Assembly: GCA_018873225.1 (NCBI GenBank)
Contig: JAEILZ010000008.1
Span: 1,054,001-1,118,000 of the forward strand
From: [Phialemoniopsis] sp. UDSM-2020
Taxonomy: Eukaryota; Ascomycota; Sordariomycetes; Thyridiales; Thyridiaceae
Length of the DNA stretch: 64,000 nt
Direction: 5' to 3'
This document shows positions 1 to 10,723 of the stretch, one piece after another. A program made the position numbers and the translations under genes. Below the pieces are notes generated by a model. It saw only the letters and a program-made list of their open reading frames with translations, was not told where the DNA came from and did no database searches. Within the stretch, counting starts at the first letter, position 1. Each line of letters begins with the position of its first letter.

Positions 1-1901
1 CGCGATTGCGACTTCACTACCAAGTTTACCAACCATTTTAGGTACCTGAATTGGGGGCTGTGCTGGGAATTCGGGTAGCAAGAAAGCATTCGAGAGTGAG
101 GGAAATGGCAAAGAACGGGGGGCAGTGTAGGCCGAACTGTTATGAGCGAGATTCAGACCATCTTGATTGAAACACGGCAAGTTGAGGCGCATGGGCAGGC
201 CCTCGCTCGTTATGAACGACGAGGCGAGCAAGGAAAAGCGAAAAGAATGACGGGTAAGATGCCCGGCGGAGAGCCCTGAAAATCCGTGATGAGAGCGGAC
301 GATTGAGAAACATCAATTCGATGAGAATTCAGGACGTGAAACAGGGGTCTTGCCTGCTGCCATTGAGCAATGAAAAGATTGCAGTGGTTGGGTACCAGGC
401 CATCACAAGATCGAATAATTGGACTGCCATATGCGTGGGTGTGGGGGATGACTACAAGACGACTACCGAGTGCTTCGGCGTCGGTGCAAGAGATGCCTGT
501 CTGCCTGCACTCGCCTCGTGATGGATGGATGCCTGGATGAGGGAAGTGCCTGAGAGCGTCTTGGCCCCCTCGAGTGTCTTACGGATGCCTTGCTGGCAGT
601 GCGGTGGTGCCTGAGAAAGGTACTGGACAAGTGGTGGGTGACAGCGATGTTGGAGAACAAAAGTCTGTAGCTTTTGAGAGTAATGGAGAGAAGTGCAGTA
701 TTTACCGTCTTTTCTGGGCAAAGGGCTGTTACGACGATCACTCGATTGACGCTGTTTGTTTGGCAGTATCGGGCGTCGTGGCGCTTATCGGACCCCTATC
801 AGTCAATTGCAAGCGCTGGAATAGTCAAAGTGGTGGGTGCAGTAAGCATGCTGAAGCACTTCAGCTCTCGAGAGGGCTACCCTGCATCGCGCCCTGCATC
901 CCCTGGCGCCTGGCGTCTGCCACCTGATACGCCGCCTGGGAATCGGCAGGTACATCGCGGAAATACCTCAAAGCATCCTCCTCACAACAAGTATGACGTC
1001 GTCAATCAGTTCCAGAGGTGTTTGATTCAAGTAGAAGAGGGAGCCCAAACGGTTGCATTCCGATTTCAAGCGACTCAGATTGAGGCAGGCAGATTTCAAG
1101 GCAGTTGGGCAGCTGGTTAAGGGAGCCTATCCAAGTCCTAGGAAGCCCTGGTGGCAAATTACGAGGGACGTATCTTACGCAAGCTAGGCGGTCTTGCGAT
1201 ATTGGCGTGCCATCTCTGTTTTGTGCACACGGGTATGACAAAGCTTCACCAAAATCACTTGGGCGTTTGACCGAAGACCCAAGATGGATACCGTCCAGAC
1301 TGAGCTGGCTCTCGTGTGGTTGGAGTGAGGCGGGATGATCGTCGTCGACAGGTTGCTGCATGTGAAGAAAGCTCTTATCTTATCAAGGAGGGTCCCATGT
1401 GATGATAGGCCATCTGAGGCGGGCGAGCCCCTACAGCTTCGCTAGTGACTGATTGGCTCCGCTTGCTACTTGACGCATCCTCACAGCTGGGCGTCGAATT
1501 GGACGTGATGGTGTCGTGGGTATGGAACCAAGCTTAGGACCCCGTGAACCTCTTCGACATGGCCTAGCGCAGGTACGAAGCATGATAAATCCGCCATCAT
1601 GTTGGAACCATCATCCACCTGTCAGAAGCCTTGTATCGGCTGATTGGAGCAGCAAGACTACACTCCGTAAGGACGGGACCCGGACACCTGGGCTTCGTCT
1701 TGGGCCATTCGTCCGCACTCTCACACAGAAACAAGGACCGCCCTGCGAGGTTCACACGCTTTTGGCCTTGCATAATGTGAGGCTGCATCGCAGCTTTTAT
1801 CATTTATGACGCCAGACCAGCCTAGCTGTTATCATGACGAATCACCCACGAACCGAAAGATACACGCCCCGTCTATCAAACACACTGCAACCGCCTGCGG
1901 G
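1..1901. other. No supportable gene
   Basis: Only short overlapping open frames occur, on both strands, without recognisable domains, convincing splice pairs or a consistent coding frame. The stretch lies beyond the 3' end of the minus-strand gene that follows. I see no RNA gene or transposon remnant in it. Confidence 0.6.
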
Positions 1902-2846
1902 TCACCTTCCTTCATGGCCAGTGGCTAATTCTACCGGTTCCATGCGCGGTTTGGAGTCGTAGTGTCCAGCAAGCTCCGGAGGCTGCACATACAACTCCGT
2001 TTTCCAGTTAGCCTCCCCATCCACCTCGTGCGGGCGTATCTGAGAGTCCTTTTCAAATATTTGACCCCGTCCTGGCCGCTGTCTCCTGGCACGACGCCAT
2101 ACGAGGAACGCGCCGGCCAAGAGGAAGATGACGGCAGCTCCCACCCCTATTCCGATGCCCGCCTTGGCCCCGGGCGACAGCCCCGGCGAACTGCTCTGCG
2201 TGAGATTCGTTGGAGTCGATGACGTGTCTTTGAGTGGAGAGTCCGTCGCTGTGTCTGGCGTGCCCGAAGGTGGTGTTGTGGATGTGGCAAGCGGGATATC
2301 ACTCGACTGCCATCGGATCTTGATTCCGTACGCGTTGATGCCCTGAGCTGTCTTGCTCGAGGTGACAAAATCGCCTCCAAAGACACTCGAAGTGTATATA
2401 AAGGTCTGCCAGACCGGGTTCTTGAAGGAGCAGACCTCTGACGAGTAGAACGGCAGGTTACTAGCGGTTTGGCAGTTATAAGAGCTGACACAGGGAGGTT
2501 AGCGTTCCTGGCGTGGGTGCTTTCCATCGTCATCATCGCAGGTCGCTTACCTCGGACAGCACGTGGCTCTTGTCTCGGTCATGCCGTCCGTCGTGACAAC
2601 ATTGGAACACGCAGTCGTGTAGCCCGACGGGCAGTGGATGCCCGGTGAGAAGTACGCATCGGTGGCGGGAGACCAGCCCGTTGGCAGACATGCCGTCGAC
2701 GGTGTTGTCGGACCTAGATGGTATTCTCCACACGGGACGGTGCGGGTGCCGCCGACACACGTGTACGATGCATTCTCAAAGAGGTATATGTTGGAGATGC
2801 ACGAGACGGCTGGAGTGAACACGGTCGTCAGCGACGCGATGTCCAT
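1902..2846 (-). CDS. Single-pass surface protein with Cys-rich ectodomain, unknown function
   Basis: Two exons (2551-2846 and 1902-2484; 66 bp intron) join in frame to 292 aa. The N-terminal part begins MDIASLTTVFTPAVSC and holds many cysteines (CVGG, VPCGEY, TACLPTGW, HCPSGY, ATCCPR), typical of a fungal secreted ectodomain that contains a TTxFTPP-like opening. A Ser/Thr/Pro-rich stalk follows, then GAKAGIGIGVGAAVIF leading into one hydrophobic segment, then a basic stop-transfer patch (WRRARRQRPGRG) and a tail of about 60 residues. The start at 2846 is the first ATG in frame; an upstream extension exists only from a TTG. No classical signal peptide is visible, although the layout suggests an outside N-terminus. 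The wider family is common in Pezizomycotina but its role is unknown; a wall or stress sensor is only a guess. Confidence 0.78.
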
Positions 2847-3644
2847 CTTGTCTTTTGATGCCGCGAAGGCGTTTATCAGGCTGTTGGACAGGCAGGAGGG
2901 CAACTTGGATCTACAAACGCCACAAAGCCATTTTAACCGTTCGACCCGGGCTTCTGGGTTCGGGGCACTCTATATTGGCAAGACATGCTTGTACGTCCAT
3001 CCATCAATCACCCATGCCCTGGGCAGCGGGAGATGTGCGCTGGCGAGCGCGGCCTGCCTCCTGTTTTACCTTTTGATAGAAAACGGCTTGGCTCACCAGT
3101 CAATAATTGATCTGCCCCTACATCAGCCAGCATGTTGCGGCAGCTAATGCAGTGTGCCGCTGTATCACTGGTGATAAGCCAATCACTCGGTGCACCCTGC
3201 AGGTCCCTGGCTTCTAAATATGCTTGCGATGCAGTGAACGACTGCGCCGCCTCCTCGGTTTAGCACTGACATGAGCCTCTGAAACGTCAACATTGCGAAA
3301 CATCAATTCGACCTCCGTGAGCTGGGGGAGCAGGGAGTGGATTTGCTGCTGTGCCGTGCCATCTCGGTCCCGAAGAAGATGTCTGGGGTTGAGAATAAAG
3401 ACAACGGGTCTGATTGGTGTGGAGTCTGCACCGGTCGCCTGTACTTGACCCGTGCTCGCGCTTAGACGCCACAGCGCGGGCTGCTCAGTGCTGCCACCTT
3501 TCACTAACTGCAGGGGAGCATTGCCCTGGTAACCCCTCCCTACTTACCACCACTGTCCAAAACCACCACCATCTCGTCCCAACTTCCCAAACACACCCCC
3601 GCGACAAAGCAAACGTCCTGCCAATTCAATCACACACCTCCAAA
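2847..3644. other. Intergenic, divergent promoters
   Basis: This gap lies between the heads of two divergent genes, the surface protein on the minus strand and the FKBP on the plus strand. The last 100 bp before the FKBP start are C/A-rich with CACC and CAACTT stretches, as in fungal leaders. No other feature was recognised. Confidence 0.5.
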
Positions 3645-4524
3645 ATGCGTCTTCTCGTTTCCCTGTCCCTGCTGGCCTCAGCCGCTGTCGGTGTCCTCGG
3701 TGCCGAGGAGCTTGGCATTGACGTCACGACCGGCGTCGAGTGCGAGAGGAAGACGAAGAAGGGAGACACCATCCAGGTCCATTACCGCGGCACCCTCCAG
3801 TCCAATGGCCAAAAGTTCGATGCCAGTGCGTTATAAGATCTCCCCTTTAGCCCATTGAGGTAGCTAGGAGACGAGGCTGCCGAGGAGAAGCTCGCAATTG
3901 CTGACCTGCTCTCCCACCGCTCTTTAGGCTACGACCGCAATGTGCCGTTTTCCTTCACTCTGGGCGGCGGCCAGGTGATCAAGGGGTTCGTAAATGGCTG
4001 CCAATAGACTCAATGTCTCGTTCTTAGGATACTGACGTGCTGTTTCTAGCTGGGACCAGGGTCTTATGGACATGTGCATCGGCGAGAAGAGGTTTGCCAC
4101 CCATAATGACTTCACCTCTCGAGGGATACCATGGCTGACTTGAGTTCCCCAGGACACTCACCGTTCCTCCCAGCCTGGGCTACGGCCAGCGCGGCATGGG
4201 TCCCATCCCCGCCGGATCGACTCTGGGTACGTTGGAAACGCAGCCTCCATGAACAAGCACGAAAGAGGACGAGCCTCACTGACATAAAATGACTTCTACG
4301 CAGTCTTCGAGACCGAGTTGATGGGCATCCAGGGCGTCCCGCAGCCCGAGTCGATTGTCACCAAGTCCGCCACCGACAGCGCCGCTGCCGAGTCGACCAA
4401 CGTTGCCGAAGCCGCGTCGGAGAAGATCGCTGAGAAGGTCGCGAGCAAGGTCGCAGAGGCGGCCGAGGTTGTCAAGACCATCATTGCCGACACCGACGAC
4501 GTCGAGGAGCACCAGGAGCTGTAA
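3645..4524 (+). CDS. fkbp2: ER FKBP-type peptidyl-prolyl cis-trans isomerase
   Basis: Five exons (3645-3825, 3928-3985, 4050-4091, 4153-4226, 4304-4524) join in frame to 191 aa. A cleavable signal peptide ([20 protein letters not shown]) precedes one FKBP domain, with [40 protein letters not shown] and PAGSTLVFE all present, so the drug-binding and proline-isomerase pocket looks intact. A helical Ala/Lys/Glu-rich extension of about 55 residues follows, and the protein ends HQEL. In yeasts and Neurospora, FKBP2-type proteins act in the ER lumen on folding secretory proteins and carry HDEL-like endings; HQEL is a plausible variant retrieval signal. The extension recalls the longer Neurospora ER FKBP more than the compact animal FKBP13. 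Four introns within a short gene are typical for this family in fungi. Confidence 0.93.
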
Positions 4525-5641
4525 GGAAAGGGACGAATTACAAGAAGAATATGCACTGGTAGACGTGTGCCACTTGAAAACGCCGTGGCACTGGGTTATG
4601 TAGACAAAAGGCATGGGCGTACTCGCAAGTTGCTACCGCCACCTGCACCAGCTGGCAAGAGGGAACAAGCGTCTCTTCGTAACTTACTTTATGAGGACAC
4701 GCCATTGATGCGCATATTGAAGTATGATTTGGATCTTTATGTCTTGATATTGGAAAGCAATGATTCGCATACTTCTTGATATGATCCGACGCCGACGGCG
4801 ATGGCCTTTCCAAAATGTCGCCAACATATTACAGATGTCGTTGGAGAGGCTCTACACCGTCGCAACCAATGTCGCTGCATGTCTGAATCCAGGGTTGCTT
4901 ATCTGCTGACTGAACTGCACTCTTTCTGGCTCCGTGGCTTCCACACTAACTCTGCTGCTAGTTCAACGGACTGACGAATCAGCTACAGTGCCAAAATACC
5001 ATGGCCAAGTGAGACAGCTTTTCTTCAGGGCCTCGAATCGATCGGACGAAGACCGGGCTGGACCCGCCCGTTCCACTAAATAGTCTATTGCCAAGGGGCG
5101 TCCATTTCCATGTGGTAGAATAATCCGGCGATGCACTAACAGATCGTCTCATGACGAAACTTGAGAGATGGCCGACAACACCTCCCTTCACTCATCTCCA
5201 AGAATTCAATCCCTTTGGTCTACCCGTCTTGCCGTCCTGGCCGTCTTCCTCCAACTGATCACTAGAGGTCAGACCCTCCGACAAGAGCCGAACCCCCTCC
5301 TGGTTCTGGCCAACAGCAGTTCCGCTCAGCTGCAGGGTGACCCTTCGCTTACTACCTCACCTCCCCGGCAGAGGCAAACAAAATTTCAAGGGTCCCATCC
5401 ACCATCCACACGCGCACACTCAAGTCCTCACCCCCTCACGGACGGTCCCCATCATCTTCACCGCACTTTCAATTGACCTCGAGAGGGGATCTCTCTTTGA
5501 TGGACAGCTTCTTCTTTCGCCCAGCTTAGGCGTGGCTTTGCAGACTGGCTGGGACTTTTTCTTTTTTGAATAAAGTAGACAAATCCCACACCCACCAGCA
5601 TCTTTCGAGATATTGCGGCTCCGCAACCCATAGGTTTCACA
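4525..5641. other. Intergenic, 3' of FKBP and long leader of Trk gene
   Basis: No convincing coding frame. The 250 bp before the Trk start are pyrimidine-rich with many CACC and CTC stretches, consistent with a long 5' leader and promoter. Short open frames here have no recognisable content. Confidence 0.5.
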
Positions 5642-7972
5642 ATGTCCCGGTGGAGAGACTTCGCCGACAACCACCCACGGGCGGCCGCATTCCTGGGCCG
5701 GATGCGCTCATTCTTACCGCCAGTCAACTTCATTACTCTTCACTATGCCTACTTCATCATCGTCTGCGTCGTCGCCTCGCTGATCTTCTGGGGCTCTTCG
5801 GCACCAGAGTTCCAGGTCAGCTATGTCGACAGCCTTTTTGTCGTCGTCTCGGCCATGACCGAGGCCGGCCTCAACACCGTCAACCTCAGCCAGATGACCA
5901 CATGGCAACAGATCATTTTGTTTCTCTTGATCATGTTTGGCGGCTCGATATGGGTATCGATCTGGACCGTTCTCGCCCGGAAGCGGGCATTTGAGAAGCG
6001 GTTCAAGGCCATCGTCAAGGCCGAGGAGTTGCGCAGGGTTAGAAATGGCGGCAGCAGCCTGAACATTGGCCGCCCCCTGCTCAACAAACTCTCGGTTTCG
6101 TTCAAGAAGTCCCACTCGACGCCTGTGCAAGGCTCGGGGCTGCCGGCGACCGGGAGCAAGATCCCTCCTCGCCCGGAGACTCAAAGCGGCGAGGCTGCAT
6201 CCCAGCCGACGCCATCGTTTGCGAGGTTGGACCGAATAGAGTCGCCCTCGTCCGCCCCTGCAAACAACGACCCGACTCTAGCACCCACCTCGAGCGGCCA
6301 CATCTCTTTTGCCGACGGAGGTCGCTCGACAAACCTCGGCCACACCACCTCCCTTGGCGGTCTGGACATCCGCCCTACCCGGAGAGGGGGCCCGGCCACC
6401 GATCTCTTCCCGGAGAAGAATGCACCCCAGCTGGACGCCCACAATTTTCTGACCAACCGTACTGTGGGACGAAACGGTCAATTCCACGACCTCACCACCG
6501 AGGAGAGGGAGCATCTGGGTGGCTGCGAGTACCGCGCCCTCAAGATCCTCTCCGTCGTTGTCCCGCTCTACTTTGTCTTATGGCACCTCCTGGGCTGCCT
6601 CGGCCTTGGCGCCTGGATCAATTATAATCTACCGGACCCTGCACTCCAGAACGGCATCAATCCCTGGTGGCTCGGCATCTTCAACGGTGCCTCGGCCTTC
6701 AACAACTCGGGCATGTCGCTGCTCGACGCCAACATGGTACCGTTTGAGGAGGCCTTCTATGTCCTCATCACGATGGCCCTCATGATTCTCGCGGGCAACA
6801 CCATGTATCCGATTTTCCTGCGGCTCATCTTCTGGACAGGTCTCAAGGCACTCAACTTCTTCACGGCCGAAGAGGATTGTGCGGACCTCAAGGCGACGCT
6901 CGAGTTCATCCTCAAGTATCCCCGGCGCGTCTACACCAATCTGTTCCCCTCGCGGCAGACCTGGTGGCTGCTCTTCATGGTCATCCTGCTCAACAGCATC
7001 GACTGGGTCGCCTTTGAGCTGCTCAACTTTGGCAATGCCGTCGTAGAGGCTATTCCCCTCGGCGCTCGCGTACTCGACGGTCTCTTCCAGGCAGTGGGTA
7101 AGTCAAGACTGTTCCACCTCCCCCCTTTCTCTTTGTGGGCCCCGACATACTGACTTTTTTCCTGCTTAGCCGTCCGATCCGGTGGTTTCTACGTTGTTCC
7201 CATCCCATCCCTTTACATAGGCCTCCAGGTCCTCTACGTAATCATGATGTACATCTCGGTCTACCCCGTCGTCATCACGATGCGCAACTCCAACGTCTAC
7301 GAGGAGCGCTCACTCGGCATCTACGCCGACGACGCCACGTCCTATATGCAGCAGACGGACCTCGAGCACGCCGCCGACCTCTACGAGCAGCAGTCCATCG
7401 GCGCCGGCTCCGACGCCGCCACCGCCGTGCAGTCGCGCAAGCGCCGCTTCTCCACGCGGTCTCTCGGCACGGCCGGCGAGCTGCGGCAGGCCTGGCGCCG
7501 GACGTTCGTCCCCTGGCACGGCGTGGGCGTGGCGCCGCCCGTGCGCCAGGCCGACGGGGCCGAGAGCCGCATCAGCTTCGTCAGCCACCAGATCCACGGG
7601 CAGCTGGCGCACGACATATGGTGGCTCGTGCTCGCCGTGCTCGTCATCACGACCATCGAGACGTCGCACTTCCTCGCCGACCCCATCCACTACAGCGTCT
7701 TCAACGTCGTCTTCGAGGTCGTCTCGGCGTACGGGTGCGTCGGCATCTCGGTCGGCGTGCCGTTCAACTCGTTCTCGTTTGCGGGCGGATGGCACGCGCC
7801 GAGCAAGGTCATCCTGTGCCTCGTCATGCTGCGGGGCCGGCACCGGGGCCTGCCGGTCGCGCTGGACCGGGCTGTGCGTCTGCCGGGTGAGGAGCTGCAT
7901 AGGGAGGAGGAGGAGGACCACAGGATCAGGCGGAGCATGACTAGTCGGCGGGTCAGTGTCGACACGACCTAG
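5642..7972 (+). CDS. trk1: Trk-type high-affinity potassium transporter
   Basis: Two exons (5642-7097 and 7170-7972) join as GCA GTG G|CC GTC to give 752 aa. The protein shows the four membrane-pore-membrane repeats of TrkH/Trk K+ channels-transporters: the pore glycines lie in MTEAGLNTV (Gly76), SAFNNSGMSL, AVRSGGFYVV and SAYGCVGISVG. The intron falls just before the third pore loop. A hydrophilic loop of about 180 residues (roughly 120-300) between the first two repeats is the usual fungal cytoplasmic insert, here shorter than in yeast TRK1, and a second acidic/basic loop precedes the last repeat. The C-terminus is short and charged (REEEEDHR). It should sit in the plasma membrane and take up K+. 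The length is at the low end for fungal TRKs, but no pore segment is missing. Confidence 0.93.
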
Positions 7973-8687
7973 TTCGGTCGTCGAAAAAGGGTGTGAGCAC
8001 TAGGAGACTTGGGACGGTGCAGCAAGACCATCGTTCTAGACGAGACCACGAATTACTTTCACAGCGACGGAGTTTGGGGCATCATTAGAAAAGCAGACGA
8101 AAACTTGTCTTTTTAAGGATAGACTAATTTTCTATGACTTAATAGGTATGAAAAGGCGAACATGGACTGTCGGGAAGGACAGATAGACACGAAGTACACG
8201 ATTGCAATCAAGATCAAATTAGATCACACCAGGTTCACATGCCACCGTGAAACACATACACCCAGCAACACGTTGTGGAGGGCGTCAAAGCCAAAATCGC
8301 CCAGCCTTTAGTGATGTTAATCAGCCGCATGTCACAAGCTTTTGCTGTGATCAACCGTTTTTGGGAGATGCGGGGGAAGCGATCGTGTGTGTGTGCGGAG
8401 AATACAGCCGACCTAAGACCCTGCTAGGGCCCGCTGCCGAGAAACCTGGAAGTCAATGCATCCGAAAGGGAAAAAAGTCTCTGGCATTACTGCCGATATC
8501 AGCTTCCTGGATGCCGGACACTAAATGGGGTCGAATGGAGACATGGAGCGGGGTTGGGAAAATGAGCGACAATTACCAAGGTATATGAACGGTATGGTGC
8601 TGCTTTGCAGTCAATTCCATGAGTACCTTACGCTTTATGATTATTTCTTGAGTCCTGTGCATCCTGTAAGCTAGGCCACGAATCACG
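7973..8687. other. Intergenic between Trk and tannase genes
   Basis: Contains the Trk 3' flank and the promoter of the esterase gene. A 113-codon open frame from 8247 has no recognisable domain and no similarity I can identify. Nothing else was seen. Confidence 0.5.
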
Positions 8688-10340
8688 ATGAGATCACTTG
8701 GGGTTCGAGGTCTCGGCGCACTACTGGCCGTAGGGCTGGCACAGGCCGACACACCATCCGGCACGTCATGCGCCACCGGTGCCTTCTCCGGCGTCCTGCC
8801 GCCAGAGGCCACCGTCCTCTCGGCCGTCTCTGTCGCCGCTGGTGACTCGTACGGCGAGGGCCCGGCCGACATCGCCTACCCGGTCAAACCGACCAACCTG
8901 CCGGAGCTCTGCGCCCTGATCGTCAACGTCAGCAGCTCGGCGACCTCGTCGTTCCGCTTCGGCGTCTTTTTGCCGGCCGACTGGAACGCGCGCATGCTGA
9001 CCATCGGCAACGGCGGCTTCGCGGGGGGCATCAACTGGCTCGAGATGGGCACGGGCGTCAAGTACGGCCACGCCGTCGTGTCGACCGACACGGGCCACAA
9101 CTCGACGGCCGGCGACAACGAGTGGGCCCTGCGCAACGAGGAGGCGCGCAGGGACTTTGGCTTCCGCGCGATCCACGGCTCCGTCGAGATCGGCAAGAAG
9201 ATCATCGCTGCGTACTACGGTAAAGATATCGCCTACTCGTACTACTCCGGCGGGTCGACCGGCGGGCGCCAGGGGCTCAAGGAGCTCCAACTGCACGCCG
9301 ACAGCTTCGACGGCGCGCTCATCGGCGCGCCGGCCTGGTGGACGGCGCACATGCAGCCGTGGTCCACGAAAGCCGCCATCTGGAACCTGCCCGTCGGCGC
9401 GCCCAACTACATCCCGCTCGCGCTCTTCAAGGTCCTCGAGGCCGAGGTCGTGCGCCAGTGCGACCGTGCCGACGGTGTGGCGGACGGCATCGTGTCGTCG
9501 CCGGAGGCCTGTCACTTTGACTTCTCGGCGCTCGCGTGCAACGCGTCGGGCAGCAACGACAACACTTCGTCGTGCTTCACGCCCGAGCAGATCGAGACGC
9601 TGCGGCACATCTACGCGCCCTACACCATCGGCGACGAGCTCGTCTTCCCAGGGGCGGAGCTGTCCTCCGAGTCGCAGTTCCCCTTCCTGTTCGGCGAGTC
9701 CGCGCCCTCGACCTACGGCGACGGGTACATACGCAACTTCGTGCTCGACGACCCGTCCTGGACGTGGGAGCAGTACAACGACAGCATCATCGCGCTGTCG
9801 GACGCCAAAGACGCCGGCGACTGCACGGCCGACGGATTCGCAGAGATGAAGGCGTTCGCGCGGGCGGGCGGCAAGATGGTGCTGTACCACGGGCTCGCGG
9901 ACGCGCTGATACCGCCGGGGTCGGCGGTGGTCCTGCGGGACCGGATCCTGGCGGCCATGAAGGCCGCGTGCCAGGAGACGGACAGCTGGTTCCGGTTCTT
10001 CCTGGTGCCCGGCATGCAGCACGTACAGGGCACGGCGGTCGGCGCCCCCTGGTACTTTGGCGGGTCCGGGCAGGCGGCGGGTCTAACGGCTGGTGATGCG
10101 GATGTGATGACTGGACTTGGGGACCTGGGCCTGCGGGACGCCAAGCACGATCTGCTTCTAGCAATGATGGAGTGGGTGGAGAAGGGCGAGCCGATCAACG
10201 AGATGGTTGCTACGTCGTGGAACGTGGAGAGGGACATTACGTCTGGCGTGCTCAGGCAGAGGGTTCTCTGCGCGGAGCCGAGGAAGCAGGTATTTGTTGG
10301 TGGTGACGAGAAGGCGCTGGAGAATTGGAAGTGCGAGTGA
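8688..10340 (+). CDS. Secreted tannase/feruloyl esterase family protein
   Basis: A single exon of 550 aa with an N-terminal signal peptide (about residues 1-20). It belongs to the tannase/feruloyl esterase alpha/beta-hydrolase family: nucleophile elbow GGSTGGRQG with Ser190, Asp405 in HGLAD, and His445 in PGMQHVQG make a complete triad. CDRADGVADGIV (258-269) matches the family's calcium-binding loop in the lid. Such enzymes hydrolyse ester bonds in gallotannins or in feruloylated plant cell walls outside the cell. The odd point is that the residues beside Ser190 and His445 are Gly189 and Val446 instead of the paired cysteines of the usual CS-D-HC motif, so the disulfide tying the triad together is absent. 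GC-rich third positions mark it as well-expressed coding sequence. Whether it acts on gallates, ferulates or other esters cannot be told. Confidence 0.9.
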   Translation: MRSLGVRGLGALLAVGLAQADTPSGTSCATGAFSGVLPPEATVLSAVSVAAGDSYGEGPADIAYPVKPTNLPELCALIVNVSSSATSSFRFGVFLPADWNARMLTIGNGGFAGGINWLEMGTGVKYGHAVVSTDTGHNSTAGDNEWALRNEEARRDFGFRAIHGSVEIGKKIIAAYYGKDIAYSYYSGGSTGGRQGLKELQLHADSFDGALIGAPAWWTAHMQPWSTKAAIWNLPVGAPNYIPLALFKVLEAEVVRQCDRADGVADGIVSSPEACHFDFSALACNASGSNDNTSSCFTPEQIETLRHIYAPYTIGDELVFPGAELSSESQFPFLFGESAPSTYGDGYIRNFVLDDPSWTWEQYNDSIIALSDAKDAGDCTADGFAEMKAFARAGGKMVLYHGLADALIPPGSAVVLRDRILAAMKAACQETDSWFRFFLVPGMQHVQGTAVGAPWYFGGSGQAAGLTAGDADVMTGLGDLGLRDAKHDLLLAMMEWVEKGEPINEMVATSWNVERDITSGVLRQRVLCAEPRKQVFVGGDEKALENWKCE

Positions 10341-10723
10341 AATCCACAAATGGTATAGTTACATGATAAAAAGTATCCATGACGTCGTTAAAAGGCTTGA
10401 ATGAGAAACATAAAGGTTCATGAATGATCTAATCGTACTGATTGACTGTTGGTGGACATCGACTTGTTCTGGATGTCATTAAGGGAGCCACGTGATGGCG
10501 CGGACTTTGCGCGCCGTTGCCGAACGCGTCAGTTTCTGCCCCGCCGAAACAGTGCATCCATCTCGACAAGACGGCGAGGAGAAGCAAGATCAGGCAGGAT
10601 GCATCTTGCGAGGCCAATGTGTAATCGTGTACTCGGGTAACGCTATGAAATGTTATTACTTCGGTGGCCACGGATAGCACACTCCTGGATAGACTCGGCC
10701 GGTCTGATCGCAGCACCGACAAG
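10341..10723. other. Intergenic, promoter of pol kappa
   Basis: Gap between the esterase stop and the polymerase start. Short open frames only; no recognisable element beyond ordinary promoter sequence. Confidence 0.5.

Noticed and set aside
306..3312. Shared 15-mer GAAACATCAATTCGA near 306 and 3297 as a repeat
   Set aside because: One or two such matches are expected by chance in 64 kb; flanks do not align.
7135..7890. 251-codon frame across the second Trk exon
   Set aside because: Arg-rich shadow frame; the real frame restores the third and fourth pore loops.
8766..10022. Long open frame of 418 codons opposite the esterase
   Set aside because: It is the antisense shadow of a GC-rich coding exon, is Arg/Val-rich, shows no domain, and the sense strand has a complete triad.
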